Assembly (NCBI GenBank): GCA_958298945.1
Contig: CATQJD010000126.1
Coordinates: 124,001 to 188,000 of the forward strand
Length of the DNA stretch: 64,000 nt
Reading direction: 5' to 3'
Origin: Atherix ibis
Lineage: Eukaryota; Arthropoda; Insecta; Diptera; Athericidae
Positions 11,889 to 25,423 of the stretch are shown here, one piece after another. The notes under the pieces were generated by a model. That model worked only from the letters and a program-made list of their open reading frames with translations, searched no databases and was not told the DNA's origin. Both the position numbers and the translations under genes were made by a program. Position 1 is the stretch's first letter. The number at the start of each line of letters is the position of its first letter.

Positions 11889-13546
11889 TTATGTTTAAGA
11901 GTAATATGAAGTATTATGTTTAGGAGGAATATGAAGTAGTACATTTAAGAGGAATATGAAGTAGTATGTTTAAGAGGAATATGAAGTAGTATGTTTAAGA
12001 GGAATATGAAGTAGTATGTTTAAGAGTAATATGAAGTAGTATGCTTAAGAGGAATATGAAGTAGTATGTTTAAGAGGAATATGAAGTTGTATGTTTAAGA
12101 GGAATATGAACTAGTATGTTTAAGAAGAATATGAAGTAGTATGTTTAAAAATAATATGAAGTAGTATGTTTAAGAGGAATATGAAGTAGTATGCTTAAGA
12201 GGAATATGAAGTAGTATGTTTAAGAGGAATATGAAGTAGTATATTTAAGAGGAATATGAAGTAGTATGTTTAAGAGGAATATGAAGTAGTATGTTTAAGA
12301 GGAATATGAAGTAGTATATTTAAGAGGAATATGAAGTAGTATATTTAAGAGGAATATGAAGTAGTATATTTAAGAGGAATAGGAAGTAGTATATTTAAGA
12401 GGCATATGATGTAGTATATTTAGGAGGAATATGAGGTAGTATGTTTAACACGAATATGAAGTGGTATGTTTAAGAGGAATATGAAGAAGTATATTTAAGA
12501 GGAATATGAAGTAGTATATTTAAGAGGAATATGAAGTAGAATATTTAAGAAGAATATGAAGTAGTATATTTAAGAGGAATATGAAGTTGTATGTTTAAGG
12601 GAAATATGAAGTAGTATGTTTAAGAGAAATATGAAGTAGTATATTTAAGAGGAATATGAAGTATTATATTTAAGAGGAATATGAAGTAGAATATTTAAGA
12701 GGAATATGAAGTAGTATATTTAAGAGGAATATTAAGTATTATATTCAAGAGGAATATGAAGTAGTATATTTAAATGAATATGAAGTAGTATGCTTAAGAG
12801 GAATATGAAGTAGTATGTTTAAGAGGAATATGAAGTATTATTTTTCAGAGTAATTTGAAGTAGTATGTTTAAAAGGAATATGAAGTAGTATGTTTAAGAG
12901 GAATATGAAGTAGTATGTTTAAGAGGAATATGAACTAGTATGTTTAAGAGGAATATGAAGTAGTATGTTTAAGAGAAATATGAAGTAGTATGTTTAGGAG
13001 GAATATGAAGTAGTATATTTAAGAGGAATATGAAGTAGTATATTTAAGAGGAATATGAAGTAATATGTTTAAAAGGAATATTATGTAGTATATTTTTGAG
13101 TAATATGAAGTAGTATGTTTAAGAGGAATATGAAGTAGCATATTTAAGAGGAATATGAAGTAGTATGTTTAAGAGGAATATGAAGTAGTATGTTTAAGAG
13201 GAATATGAAGTAGTATGTTTAAGAGGAATATGAAGTAGTATATTTAAGAGGAATATGAAGTAGTATATTTAAGAGGAATAAGAAGTAGTATATTTAAGAG
13301 GAATAGGAAGTACTATATTTAAGAGGCATATGATGTAGTATATTTAGGAGGAATATGAGGTAGTATGTTTAAGACGAATATGAAGTGGTATGTTTAAGAG
13401 GAATATGAAGTAGTATATTTAAGAGGAATATGAAGTAGTATATTTAAGAGGAATATGAAGTAGTATATTTAAGAGGAAAATGAAGTAGTATATTTAAGAG
13501 GAATATGAAGTAGTATATTTAAGAGGAATATGAAGTAGTATGTTTA
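11889..13546 (+). repeat. Mixed satellite with two marker cassettes
   Basis: No gene. 12,070-12,540 is the partner of 7,195-7,665 at +4,874 bp. The ggcatatgatg cassette occurs at 12,401 and 13,325. A series with tttaagggaa, gaagtattat, ttaaaagg and gaactag (about 12,590-13,100) is a further copy of the series at about 8,370-8,870. One 24-bp monomer (tttaaatgaat) lies near 12,770. Confidence 0.83.
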
Positions 13547-14760
13547 AGAGGAATATGAAGTAGTATGTTTAAGAGGAATATGAAGTAGTATGTTTAAGTG
13601 GAATATGAAGTAGTATGTTTAAGAGGAATACGAAGTAGTATGTTTAAGAGGAATATGAAGTAGTATATTTAGGAGAAATATGAAGTAGTATGTTTAAGAG
13701 GAATATGAGTAGTATGTGTAAGAGGAATATGAAGTAGTATGTTTAAGAGGAATATGAATTAGTATATTTAAGAGGAATATGAAGTAGTATTTTTAAGAGG
13801 AATATGAAGTAGTATAATTAAGGGGAATATGAAGTAGTATATGTAAGAGGAATATGAAGTAGTATGTTTAAGAGGAATATGAAGTAGTATGTTTAAGAGG
13901 AATATGAAGTAGTATGTTTAAAATGAATATGAAGTAGTATGTTTAAGAGGAATATGAAGTAGTATGTTTAAGAGTAATATGAAGTAGTATATTTAAGAGT
14001 AATATGAATAAGTATGTTTAAGGGAAATATGAAGTAGTATGTTTAAGAGAAATATGAAGTAGTATATTTAAGAGGAATATGAAGTATAATATTTAAGAGG
14101 AATATGAAGTAGTATATTTAAGAGGAATATGAAGTAGTATATTTAAGAGGAATATTAAGTATTATATTTAAGAGGAATATGAATTAGTATATTTAAAAGG
14201 AATATGAAGTAGTATGTTTAAGAGGAATATGAAGTAGTATGTTTAAGAGGAATATGAAGTATTATGTTTAAGAGTAATATAAAGTAGTATGTTTAAAAGG
14301 AATATGAAGTAGTATGTTTAAGAGGAATATGAAGTAGTATGTTTAAGAGGAATATGAACTAGTATGTTTAAGAGGAATATGAAGTAGTATGTTTAAGAGA
14401 AATATGAAGTAGTATGTTTAGGAGGAATATGAAGTAGTATATTTAAGAGGAATATGAAGTAGTATATTTAAGAGGAATATGAAGTAGTATGTTTAAGAGG
14501 AATATGATGTAGTATATTTTTGAGTAATATGAAGTAGTATGTTTAAGAGGAATATGAAGTAGTATGTTTAAGAGGAATATGAAGTAGTATGTTTAAGAGG
14601 AATATAAAGTAGTATGTTTAAGAGGAATATGAAGTAGTATGTTTAAGAGGAATATGCAGTAGTATAATTAAGAGGAATATGAAGTAGTATGTTTAAGAGG
14701 AATATGAAGTAGTATGTTTAAGAGGAATATGAAGTTGTATGTTTAAGAGGAATATGAAGT
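13547..14760 (+). repeat. Block paired with 7,901-9,090
   Basis: Right partner of the 5.65-kb-spaced pair. It includes gtgg/tacg at about 13,598-13,629, the 24-bp atgagtag monomer at about 13,705, gaactag near 14,347, and gatgtag with tttttgagt near 14,506. One extra monomer relative to the left copy shifts the spacing by 25 bp. Confidence 0.85.
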
Positions 14761-15110
14761 AGTATGTTTAAGAAGAATATGAAGTAGTATGTTTAAGAGG
14801 AATATGAAGTAGTATGTTTAAGAGGAATATGAAGTAGTATATTTAAGAGGAATATGAAGTAGTATGTTTAAGAGGAATATGAAGAAGTATGTTTAAGAGG
14901 AATATGAAGTAGTATATTTAAGAGGAATATGAAGTAGTATATTTAAGAATAATATGAAGTAGTATATTTAAGAGGAATAGGAAGTAGTATATTTAAGAGG
15001 CATATGATGTAGTATATTTAGGAGGAATATGAGGTAGTATGTTTAAGACGAATATGAAGTGGTATGTTTAAGAGGAATATGAAGAAGTATATTTAAGAGG
15101 AATATGAAGT
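14640..15110 (+). repeat. Block paired with 16,296-16,735
   Basis: A series starting with atatgcagtagtataatta at about 14,653 recurs 1,656 bp later (about 16,309). It contains gaagttg, gaagaat, gaataat and the aggaag/ggcatatgatg/gaggtag/gacgaat/gaagtgg cassette (about 14,976-15,065). The spacing shortens within the block because the right copy has lost monomers. Confidence 0.83.
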
Positions 15111-16295
15111 AGTATATTTAAGAGGAATATGAAGTAGTATATTTAAGAGGAATATGAAGTAGTATATTTAAGAGGAAAATGAAGTAGTATATTTAACAGG
15201 AATAAGAAGTAGTATATTTAAGAGGAATATGAAGTAGTATCTTTAAGAGGAATATGAAGTAATATATTTAAGAGGAATATGAAGAGTAGTATATTTAAGA
15301 GGAATATGAAGTAGAATATTTAAGAGGAATATGAAGTAGTATATTTAAGAGGACTATGAAGTAGTATGTTTAAGATGAATATGAAGTAGTATATTTAAGA
15401 CAAATATGAAGTAGTATGTTTAAGAAGAATACGAAGTAGTATGTTTAATAGAAATATGAAGTAGTATGTTTAAGAGGAATATAAAGTAATATGTTTAAGA
15501 GGAAGATGAAGTAGTATATTTAAGAGGAATATGAAGTAGTATATTTAAGAGGAATATTAAGTAGTATATTTGAGAGGAATATGAAGAGTAGTATGTTTAA
15601 GAGGAATATGAAGTAGTATATTTAAGATGAATATGAAGTAGTATGTTTAAGAGGAATATGAAGTAGTATGTTTAAGAGGAATATGAATTAGTATATTTAA
15701 GAGGAATATGAAGTAGTATATTTAAGAGGAATATGAAGTAGAATATTTAAGAGGAATAGGAAGTAGTATATTTAAGAGGCATATGATGTAGTATATTTAG
15801 GAGGAATATGAATTAATATGTTTAAGACGAATATGAAGTAGTATGTTTAAGAGGAATATGAAGTAGTATATTTAAGGGGAATATGAAGTAGTATATTTAA
15901 GAGGATTATGAAGTAGTATATTTAAGAGGAATATGAAGAAGTATATTTAAGAGAAAAATGAAGTAGTATATTTAAGAGGAATATGAAGTAGTATATTTAA
16001 GAGGAATATGAAGTGGTATGTTTAAGAGGAATATGAAGTAATATATTTAAGAAGAATATGAAGAGTAGTATATTTAAGAGGAATATGAAGCAGAATATTT
16101 AAGAGGAATATGACATAGTATATTTAAGAGAAATATGAAGTAGTATGTTTAAGAGGAATATGAAGTAGTATGTTTAAGAGGAATATGAAGTAGTATGTTT
16201 AAGAGGAATATGAAGTAGTATGTTTAAGTGGAATATGAAGTAGTATGTTTAAGAGGAATATAAAGTAGTATGTTTAAGAGGAATATGAAGTAGTA
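15111..16295 (+). repeat. Mixed satellite
   Basis: 25-bp monomers, no gene. HOR anchors (27-bp agagtag followed by agaatatt) occur near 15,285 and 16,065, and another agagtag near 15,586. A further ggcatatgatg cassette lies at 15,778. A gtgg monomer near 16,229 is followed by tataaag rather than tacg. Confidence 0.82.
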
Positions 16296-18433
16296 TGTTT
16301 AAGAGGAATATGCAGTAGTATAATTAAGAGGAATATGAAGTAGTATGTTTAAGAGGAATATGAAGTAGTATGTTTAAGAGGAATATGAAGTTGTATGTTT
16401 AAGAGGAACATGAAGTAGTATGTTTAAGAAGAATATGAAGTAGTATGTTTAAGAGGAATATGAAGTAGTATGTTTAAGAGGAATATGAAGTAGTATATTT
16501 AAGAGGAATATGAAGTAGTATGTTTAAGAGGAATATGAAGTAGTATGTTTAAGAGGAATATGAAGTAGTATATTTAAGAATAATATGAAGTAGTATATTT
16601 AAGAGGAATAGGAAGTAGTATATTTCAGAGGCATTAGATGTAGTATATTTAGGAGGAATATGAGGTAGTATGTTTAAGACGAATATGAAGTGGTATGTTT
16701 AAGAGGAATATGAAGAAGTATATTTAAGACGAATATGAAGTAGTATGTTTAAGAAGAATACGAAGTAGTATGTTTAATAGGAATATGAAGTAGTATGTTT
16801 AAGAGGAATATGAAGTAGTATGTTTAAAAGGAATATGAAGTAGTATGTTTAAGTGGAATATGAAGTAGTATGTTTAAGAGGAATACGAAGCAGTATGTTT
16901 AAGAGGAATATGAAGTAGTATATTTAGGAGGAATATGAAGTTGTATATTTAAGAGGAATATGAAGTAGTATATTTAAAAGGAATATGAAGTAGTTTATTT
17001 AAGGGGAATATGAAGTAGTATGTTTAAGACCATTATGAAGTAGTATGTTTAAGAGGAATATGAAGTAGTATATTTAAGAGGAATATGAAGAAGTATATTT
17101 AAGATGAATATGAAGTAGTATATGTAAGACGAATATGAAGTAGTATGTTTAAGAGGAATACGAAGTAGTATGTTTAAGAGGAATATGAAGTAGTATGTTT
17201 AAGAGCAATAAGAAGTAGTATGTTTAAGAGGAATATGAAGTAGTATATTTAAGAGGAATATGAAGTAGTATATTGAAGTGGAATATGAAGGAGTATATTT
17301 AAGAGGAATATGAAGAGTAGTATATTTAAGAGGAATATGAAGTAGTATATTTAAGAGGAATATGAAGTTATATATTTAAGAGGTATATGAAGTAGTATGT
17401 TTAAGAGGAATATGAGGTAGTATGTTTAAGAGGAATATGAAGTAGTATCATATGTTTAAGTGGAATATGAAGTAGTATGTTTAAGAGGAATATGAAGTAG
17501 TATGTTTAAGAGGAATATGAAGTAGTATGTTTAAGAAGAATATGAAGTAGTATGTTTAAGAGGAATATGAAGTAGTATGTTTAAGAGGAATATGAAGTAG
17601 TATATTTTAGAGTAATATGAAGTAGTATATTTAAGAGGAATATGAAGCAGTATATTTAAGAGGAATATGAAGTTGTATATTTAAGAGGAATATGAAGTAG
17701 TATATTTAAGAGGAATATGAAGTAGTATATTTAAGGGGAATATGAAGTAGTATGTTTAAGACCATTATGAAGTAGTATATTTAAGCGGAATATGAAGTAG
17801 TATATTACAGAGAAATATGAAGTAGTATGTTTAAGAGGAATATGAAGTAGTATGTTTAAGAGGAATATGAAGTAGTATGTTTAAAAGGAATATGAAGTAG
17901 TATGTTTAAGAGGAATATGAAGTAGTATGTTTAAGAGTAATATGAAGTAGTATATTTAAGAGTAATATGAAGTAGTATGTTTAAGAGAAATATGAAGTAG
18001 TATATTTAAGAGGAATATGAAGTAGTATATTTAAGAGGAATATGAAATATTATATTTAAGAGGAATATGAAGTAGTATGTTTAAGAGGAATATGAAGTAG
18101 TATGTTTAAGACGAATATGAAGTTATATATTTAAGAGTTATATGAAGTAGTATGTTTAGGAGGAATATGAAGTAGTATATTTAAGAGGAATATGAAGTAG
18201 TATATTTAAGAGGAATATGAAGTAGTATGTTTAAGAGTAATATGAAGTAGTATATTTAAGAGTAATATGAAGTAGTATGTTTAAGAGTAATATAAAGTAG
18301 TTTGTTTAAGAGGAATATGAAGTAGTATGTTTAAGAGGAATATGAAGTATTATGTTTAAGAGGAATATGAAGTAGTATGTTTAAGAAGAATATGAAGAGT
18401 AGTATATTTAAGAGGAATAAGAAGTAGAATATT
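16296..18433 (+). repeat. Mixed satellite leading into the 18-36 kb HOR
   Basis: Begins with the partner of 14,640-15,110, including a degenerate cassette (gcattagatg) at about 16,630. It continues with gtgg/tacg near 16,853, ccattatg near 17,029 and 17,762, a CATAT monomer at 17,439-17,468 and agagtag near 18,397. The series with paired gagtaat monomers, typical of the next 18 kb, first becomes regular here. Confidence 0.82.
17439..17468 (+). repeat. 30-bp CATAT monomer, copy 4
   Basis: Same insertion and gtgg change. Here the following monomer reads tatg rather than tacg, so the usual companion CpG variant is missing. Confidence 0.9.
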
Positions 18434-20259
18434 TTAGAGGAATATGAAGTAGTATGTTTAAGAGGAATATGAAGTAGTATGTTTAAGACGAATATGAAGT
18501 AGTATGTTTAAAAGGAAAATGAAGTAGTATGTTTAAGAGGAATATGAAGTAGTATGTTTAAGAGGAATATGAAGTAGTATGTTTAAGAGGAATATGAAGT
18601 AGTATGTTTAAGAGAAATATGAAGTAGTATATTTAGGAGGAATATGAAGTAGTATATTTAAGAGGAATATGAAGTAGTATATATAAGAGGAACACGAAGT
18701 AGTATGTTTAAGAGTAATATGAAGTAGTATATTTAAGAGTAATATGAAGTAGTATGTTTAAGAGAAATATGAAGTAGTATGTTTAAGAGGAATATGAAGT
18801 AGTATATTTAAAAGGAATATGAAGTAGCATGTTTAAGAGGAATATGAAGTAGTATGTTTAAGACGAATATGAAGTAGTATGCTTAAGAGTAATATGAAGT
18901 AGTATGTTTAAAAGGAATATGAAGTAGTATGTTTAAGAGGAATATGAAGTAGTATGTTTAATAGGAATATGAAGTAGTATGTTTAAGAGGAATATGAAGT
19001 AGTATGTTTAAGAGAAATATGAAGTAGTATGTTTAGGAGGAATATGAAGTAGTATATTTAAGAGGAATATGAAGTAGTATGTTTAAGAAAAATATGAAGT
19101 AGTATGTTTAAGAGGAATATGAAGTAGTATATTTAAGAGGAATATGAAGTAGTATATTTAAGAGGAATATGAAGTAATATATTTAAGAGGAATATGAAGA
19201 GTAGTATATTTAAGAGGAATATGAAGTAGAATATTTAAGAGGAATATGAAGTAGTATATTTAAGAGGAATATGAAGTAGTATATTTAAGAGTAATATGAA
19301 GTAGTTTGTTTAAGAGAAATATGAAGTAGTATGTTTAAGAGGAATATGAAGTAGTATATTTAAGAGGGATATGAAGTAGCATATTTACGAGGAATATGAA
19401 GTAGTATATTTAAGAGGAATATGAAGTAGTATATTTAAGAGGAATATGAAGTAGTATGTTTAAGATTAATATGAAGTAGTATATTTAAGAGCAATATGAA
19501 GTAGTATGTTTAAGAGTAATATAAAGTAGTTTGTTTAAGAGGAATATGAAGTAGTATGTTTAAGAGGAATATGAAGTAGTATGTTTAAGAGGAATATGAA
19601 GTAGTATGTTTAAGAGGAATATGAAGTAGTATATTTAAGAGGAATATGAAGTAGTATATTTAAGAGGAATATGAAGTAATATATTTAAGAGGAATATGAA
19701 GAGTAGTATATTTAAGAGGAATATGAAGTAGTATATTTAAGAGGAATATGAAGTAGTATATTTAAGAGGAATATGAAGTAGTATATTTAAGAGGAATATG
19801 AAGTATTATATTTAAGGGGAATATGAAGTAGTATGTTTAAGACCATTATGAAGTAGTATATTTAAGCGGAATATGAAGTAGTATATTTAAGAGAAATATG
19901 AAATAGTATGTTTAAGAGGAATATGAAGTAGTATGTTTAAGAGGAATATGAAGTAGTATGTTTAAAAGGAATATGAAGTAGTATGTTGAAGAGGAATATG
20001 AAGTAGTATGTTTAAGAGTAATATGAAGTAGTATATTTAAGAGTAATATGAAGTAGTATGTTTAAGAGAAATATGAAGTAGTATGTTTAAGAGGAATATG
20101 AAGTAGTATATTTAAGAGGGATATGAAGTAGCATATTTACGTGGAATATGATGTAGTATATTTAAGAGGAATATGAAGTAGTATATTTAAGAGGAATATG
20201 AAGTATTATATTTAAGAGGAATATGAAGTAGTATGTTTAAGAGGAATATGAAGTAGTAT
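18434..20259 (+). repeat. 1.83-kb block, copy 1 (pair with 20,787-22,612)
   Basis: The whole series recurs at +2,353 bp: gacgaat with ttaaaaggaaaatg (18,481 and 20,834), tatataagaggaacacg (about 18,680 and 21,033), tttaagaaaaat, the HOR anchor near 19,199 and 21,552, gagggatatg with gcatatttacg, and ccattatg (about 19,851 and 22,204). The copies are nearly identical over 1.8 kb. The 2,353-bp spacing comprises this block plus a 527-bp insert at 20,260-20,786. Confidence 0.93.
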
Positions 20260-20786
20260 ATTTAAGAGGAATATGAAGTAGTATATTTAAGAGGAATATG
20301 AAGTATTATATTTAAGGGGAATATGAAGTAGTATGTTTAAGACCATTATGAAGTAGTATATTTAAGCGGAACATGAAGTAGTATATTTAAGAGAAATATG
20401 AAATAGTATGTTTAAGAGGAATATGAAGTAGTATGTTTAAGAGGAATACGAAGTAGTATGTTTAAGAGGAATATGAAGTAGTATGTTTAAAAGGATTATG
20501 AAGTAGTATGTTTAAGAGGAATATGAAGTAGTATGTTTAAGAGTAATATGAAGTAGTATATATAAGAGTAATATGAAGTAGTATGTTTAAGAGAAATATG
20601 AAGTAGTATGTTTAAGAGGAATATGAAGTAGTATATTTAAGAGGGATATGAAGTAGCATATTTACGAGGAATATGAAGTAATATATTTAAGAGGAATATG
20701 AAGTAGTATATTTAAGAGGAATATGAAGTAGTATATTAGGAGGAATATGAAGTAGTATGTTTAAGAGAAATATGAAGTAGTATATT
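20260..20786 (+). repeat. Insert derived from 19,760-20,240
   Basis: Separates the two 1.83-kb blocks and is itself a copy of the sequence 500-525 bp upstream: gaagtattat with gggg at 19,801 and 20,301, ccattatg at 19,851 and 20,341-20,350, and gaggg at 20,116 and 20,641. One extra monomer (tacg near 20,446) accounts for the change from 500 to 525. So a roughly 0.5-kb local duplication preceded or accompanied the larger one. Confidence 0.88.
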
Positions 20787-22612
20787 TAAAAGGAATATGA
20801 AGTAGTATGTTTAAGAGGAATATGAAGTAGTATGTTTAAGACGAATATGAAGTAGTATGTTTAAAAGGAAAATGAAGTAGTATGTTTAAGAGGAATATGA
20901 AGTAGTATGTTTAAGAGGAATATGAAGTAGTATGTTTAAGAGGAATATGAAGTAGTATGTTTAAGAGAAATATGAAGTAGTATATTTAGGAGGAATATGA
21001 AGTAGTATATTTAAGAGGAATATGAAGTAGTATATATAAGAGGAACACGAAGTAGTATGTTTAAGAGTAATATGAAGTAGTATATTTAAGAGTAATATGA
21101 AGTAGTATGTTTAAGAGAAATATGAAGTAGTATGTTTAAGAGGAATATGAAGTAGTATATTTAAAAGGAATATGAAGTAGCATGTTTAAGAGGAATATGA
21201 AGTAGTATGTTTAAGACGAATATGAAGTAGTATGCTTAAGAGTAATATGAAGTAGTATGTTTAAAAGGAATATGAAGTAGTATGTTTAAGAGGAATATGA
21301 AGTAGTATGTTTAATAGGAATATGAAGTAGTATGTTTAAGAGGAATATGAAGTAGTATGTTTAAGAGAAATATGAAGTAGTATGTTTAGGAGGAATATGA
21401 AGTAGTATATTTAAGAGGAATATGAAGTAGTATGTTTAAGAAAAATATGAAGTAGTATGTTTAAGAGGAATATGAAGTAGTATATTTAAGAGGAATATGA
21501 AGTAGTATATTTAAGAGGAATATGAAGTAATATATTTAAGAGGAATATGAAGAGTAGTATATTTAAGAGGAATATGAAGTAGAATATTTAAGAGGAATAT
21601 GAAGTAGTATATTTAAGAGGAATATGAAGTAGTATATTTAAGAGTAATATGAAGTAGTTTGTTTAAGAGAAATATGAAGTAGTATGTTTAAGAGGAATAT
21701 GAAGTAGTATATTTAAGAGGGATATGAAGTAGCATATTTACGAGGAATATGAAGTAGTATATTTAAGAGGAATATGAAGTAGTATATTTAAGAGGAATAT
21801 GAAGTAGTATGTTTAAGAGTAATATGAAGTAGTATATTTAAGAGCAATATGAAGTAGTTTGTTTAAGAGTAATATAAAGTAGTTTGTTTAAGAGGAATAT
21901 GAAGTAGTATGTTTAAGAGGAATATGAAGTAGTATGTTTAAGAGGAATATGAAGTAGTATGTTTAAGAGGAATATGAAGTAGTATATTTAAGAGGAATAT
22001 GAAGTAGTATATTTAAGAGGAATATGAAGTAATATATTTAAGAGGAATATGAAGAGTAGTATATTTAAGAGGAATATGAAGTAGTATATTTAAGAGGAAT
22101 ATGAAGTAGTATATTTAAGAGGAATATGAAGTAGTATATTTAAGAGGAATATGAAGTATTATATTTAAGGGGAATATGAAGTAGTATGTTTAAGACCATT
22201 ATGAAGTAGTATATTTAAGCGGAATATGAAGTAGTATATTTAAGAGAAATATGAAATAGTATGTTTAAGAGGAATATGAAGTAGTATGTTTAAGAGGAAT
22301 ATGAAGTAGTATGTTTAAAAGGAATATGAAGTAGTATGTTTAAGAGGAATATGAAGTAGTATGTTTAAGAGTAATATGAAGTAGTATATTTAAGAGTAAT
22401 ATGAAGTAGTATGTTTAAGAGAAATATGAAGTAGTATGTTTAAGAGGAATATGAAGTAGTATATTTAAGAGGGATATGAAGTAGCATATTTACGTGGAAT
22501 ATGAAGTAGTATATTTAAGAGGAATATGAAGTAGTATATTTAAGAGGAATATGAAGTATTATATTTAAGAGGAATATGAAGTAGTATGTTTAAGAGGAAT
22601 ATGAAGTAGTAT
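20787..22612 (+). repeat. 1.83-kb block, copy 2 (pair with 18,434-20,259)
   Basis: Near-identical second copy at +2,353 bp. Its right part (22,060-23,030) is reused again at +4,055 bp (26,115-27,085), so the same HOR phase has been copied at least three times. Confidence 0.93.
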
Positions 22613-23030
22613 GTTTAAGATGAATATGAAGTAGTATATTTAAGAGTAATATGAAGTAGTATGTTTAGGAGGAATATGAAGTAGTATATTTAAGAGGAAT
22701 ATGAAGTAGTATATTTAAGAGGAATATGAAGTAGTATGTTTAAGAGTAATATGAAGTAGTATATTTAAGAGTAATATGAAGTAGTATGTTTAAGAGTAAT
22801 ATAAATTAGTTTGTTTAAGAGGAATATGAAGTAGTATGTTTAAGAGGAATATGAAGTAGTATGTTTAAGAGGAATATGAAGTAGTATGTTTAAGAAGAAT
22901 ATGAAGTCGTATATTTAAGAGGAATATGAAGTAGTATATTTAAGAGGAATATGAAGTAATATATTTAAGAGGAATATGAAGAGTAGTATATTTAAGAGGA
23001 ATATGAAGTAGAATATTTAAGAGGAATACG
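22060..23030 (+). repeat. Block paired with 26,115-27,085
   Basis: Overlaps the end of the previous block. Match at +4,055 bp anchored by gtatgtttaagacc (22,185 and 26,240) and gaagtcgtat (gtcg at 22,906 and 26,961). gaagtcg is a rare CpG variant shared by both copies. The right edge follows the HOR anchor near 22,980-23,020. Confidence 0.87.
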
Positions 23031-23319
23031 AAGTAGTATATTTAAGAGGAATATGAAGTAGTATGTTTAAGAGGAATATGAAGTAGTATGTTTAAGAGGA
23101 ATATAAAGTAGTATGTTTAAGTGGAATATGAAGTAGTATGTTAAAGAGGAATACGAAGTAGTATGTTTAAGAGGAATATGAAGTAGTATGTTTAAAAGGA
23201 ATATGAAGTAGTATGTTTTAGAGGAATATGAAGTAGTATGTTTAAGAGTAATATGAAGTAGTATATATAAGAGTAATATGAAGTAGTATGTTTAAGAAAA
23301 ATATGAAGTAGTATGTTTA
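23031..23319 (+). repeat. Satellite with gtgg/tacg, paired with part of 24,480-24,640
   Basis: Series tataaag, gtgg, ttaaagagg, tacg, ttaaaagg, ttttagagg, gagtaat, tatataag, gagtaat. The downstream relative near 24,553 lacks five successive monomers: the spacing is 1,452 bp on the left of the gap and 1,327 bp on the right, a 125-bp difference. Confidence 0.85.
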
Positions 23320-24096
23320 AGAGGAATATGAAGTAGTATATTTAAGAAGGATATGAAGTAGCATATTTACGAGGAATATGAAGTAATATATTTAAGAGGA
23401 ATATGAAGTAGTATATTTAAGGGAAATATGAAGTAGTATGTTTAAGACCATTATGAAGTAGTATATTTAAGCGGAATATGAAGTAGTATATTTAAGAGAA
23501 ATATGAAGTAGTATGTTTAAGAGGAATATGAAGTAGTATGTTTAAGAGGAATATGAAGTAGTATGTTTAAAAGGAATATGAAGTAGTATGTTTAAGAGGA
23601 ATATGAAGTAGTATGTTTAAGAGAAATATGAAGTAGTATGTTTAAGAGGAATATGAAGTAGTATATTTAAAAGGAATATGAAGTAGCATGTTTAAGAGGA
23701 ATATGAAGTAGTATGTTTAAGACGAATATAAAGTAGTATGTTAAAGAGGAATACGAAGTAGTATGTTTAAGAGGAATATGAAGTAGTATGTTTAAAAGGA
23801 ATATGAAGTAGTATGTTTTAGAGGAATATGAAGTAGTATGTTTAAGAGTAATATGAAGTAGTATATATAAGAGTAATATGAAGTAGTATGTTTAAGAGGA
23901 ATATGAAGTAGTATGTTTAAGAGAAATATGAAGTAGTATGTTTAGGAGGAATATGAAGTAGTATATTTAAGAGGAATATGAAGTAGTATGTTTAAGAAAA
24001 ATATGAAGTAGTATGTTTAACAGGAATATGAAGTAGTATATTTAAGAGGAATATGAAGTAGTATATTTAAGAGGAATATGAAGTAATATATTTAAG
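23320..24096 (+). repeat. 0.78-kb block, copy 1 (pair with 24,647-25,423)
   Basis: Matches at +1,327 bp (53 x 25 + 2): gcatatttacg, gggaaat (23,421 and 24,748), ccattatg, gcggaat, gacgaat, ttaaagaggaatacg, tatataag and tttaagaaaaat. Only scattered differences are seen, such as caggaat near 24,021 and gaagg near 23,346. Confidence 0.92.
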
Positions 24097-24271
24097 AGAA
24101 ATATGAAGTAGTATGTTTAGGAGGAATATGAAGTAGTATATTTAAGAGGAATATGAAGTAGTATGTTTAAGAAAAATATGAAGTAGTATGTTTAAGAGGA
24201 ATATGAAGTAGTATATTTAAGAGGAATATGAAGTAGTTTGTTTAAGAGGAATATGAAGTAGTATGTTTAAG
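23922..24271 (+). repeat. 175-bp tandem duplication (7 monomers, two copies)
   Basis: The series gagaaat, tttaggagg, gaaaaat repeats at +175 bp (gaaaaat at 23,996 and 24,171). Copies are about 23,922-24,096 and 24,097-24,271. The second lies where the larger 1,327-bp-spaced match breaks off, so it was inserted after that block formed. Confidence 0.88.
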
Positions 24272-24646
24272 AGGAATATGAAGTAGTATGTTTAAGAGGA
24301 ATATGAAGTAGTATTTTTAAGAAGAATATGAAGTAGTATATTTAAGAGGAATATGAAGTAGTTTGTTTAAGAGGAATATGAAGTAGTATATTTAAGAGGA
24401 ATATGAAGTAATATATTTAAGAGGAATATGGAGAGTAGTATATTTAAGAGGAATATGAAGTAGAATATTTAAGAGGAATATGAAGTAGTATATTTAAGAG
24501 GAATATGAAGTAGTATGTTTAAGAGGAATATGAAGTAGTATGTTTAAGAGGAATATAAAGTAGTATGTTTAAGTGGAATATGAAGTAGTATGTTAAAGGG
24601 GAATACGAAGTAGTATGTTTAAGAGGAATATGAAGTAGTATGTTTA
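24272..24646 (+). repeat. Satellite with HOR anchor
   Basis: Near-consensus monomers, then aatata, gagagtag (near 24,431, with a g-to-a-neighbour change), agaatatt, tataaag, gtgg and tacg. No gene. Confidence 0.83.
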
Positions 24647-25423
24647 AGAGGAATATGAAGTAGTATATTTAAGAGGGATATGAAGTAGCATATTTACGAG
24701 GAATATGAAGTAATATATTTAAGAGGAATATGAAGTAGTATATTTAAGGGAAATATGAAGTAGTATGTTTAAGACCATTATGAAGTAGTATATTTAAGCG
24801 GAATATGAAGTAGTATATTTAAGAGAAATATGAAGTAGTATGTTTAAGAGGAATATGAAGTAGTATGTTTAAGAGGAATATGAAGTAGTATGTTTAAAAG
24901 GAATATGAAGTAGTATGTTTAAGAGGAATATGAAGTAGTATGTTTAAGAGAAATATGAAGTAGTATGTTTAAGAGGAATATGAAGTAGTATATTTAAAAG
25001 GAATATGAAGTAGCATGTTTAAGAGGAATATGAAGTAGTATGTTTAAGACGAATATGAAGTAGTATGTTAAAGAGGAATACGAAGTAGTATGTTTAAGAG
25101 GAATATGAAGTAGTATGTTTAAAAGGAATATGAAGTAGTATGTTTTAGAGGAATATGAAGTAGTATGTTTAAGAGTAATATGAAGTAGTATATATAAGAG
25201 TAATATGAAGTAGTATGTTTAAGAGGAATATGAAGTAGTATGTTTAAGAGAAATATGAAGTAGTATGTTAAGGAGGAATATGAAGTAGTATATTTAAGAG
25301 GAATATGAAGTAGTATGTTTAAGAAAAATATGAAGTAGTATGTTTAAGAGGAATATGAAGTAGTATATTTAAGAGGAATATGAAGTAGTATATTTAAGAG
25401 GAATATGAAGTAATATATTTAAG
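24647..25423 (+). repeat. 0.78-kb block, copy 2 (pair with 23,320-24,096)
   Basis: Second copy at +1,327 bp with identical marker order. It is followed directly by the anchor agagtag near 25,434. Confidence 0.92.
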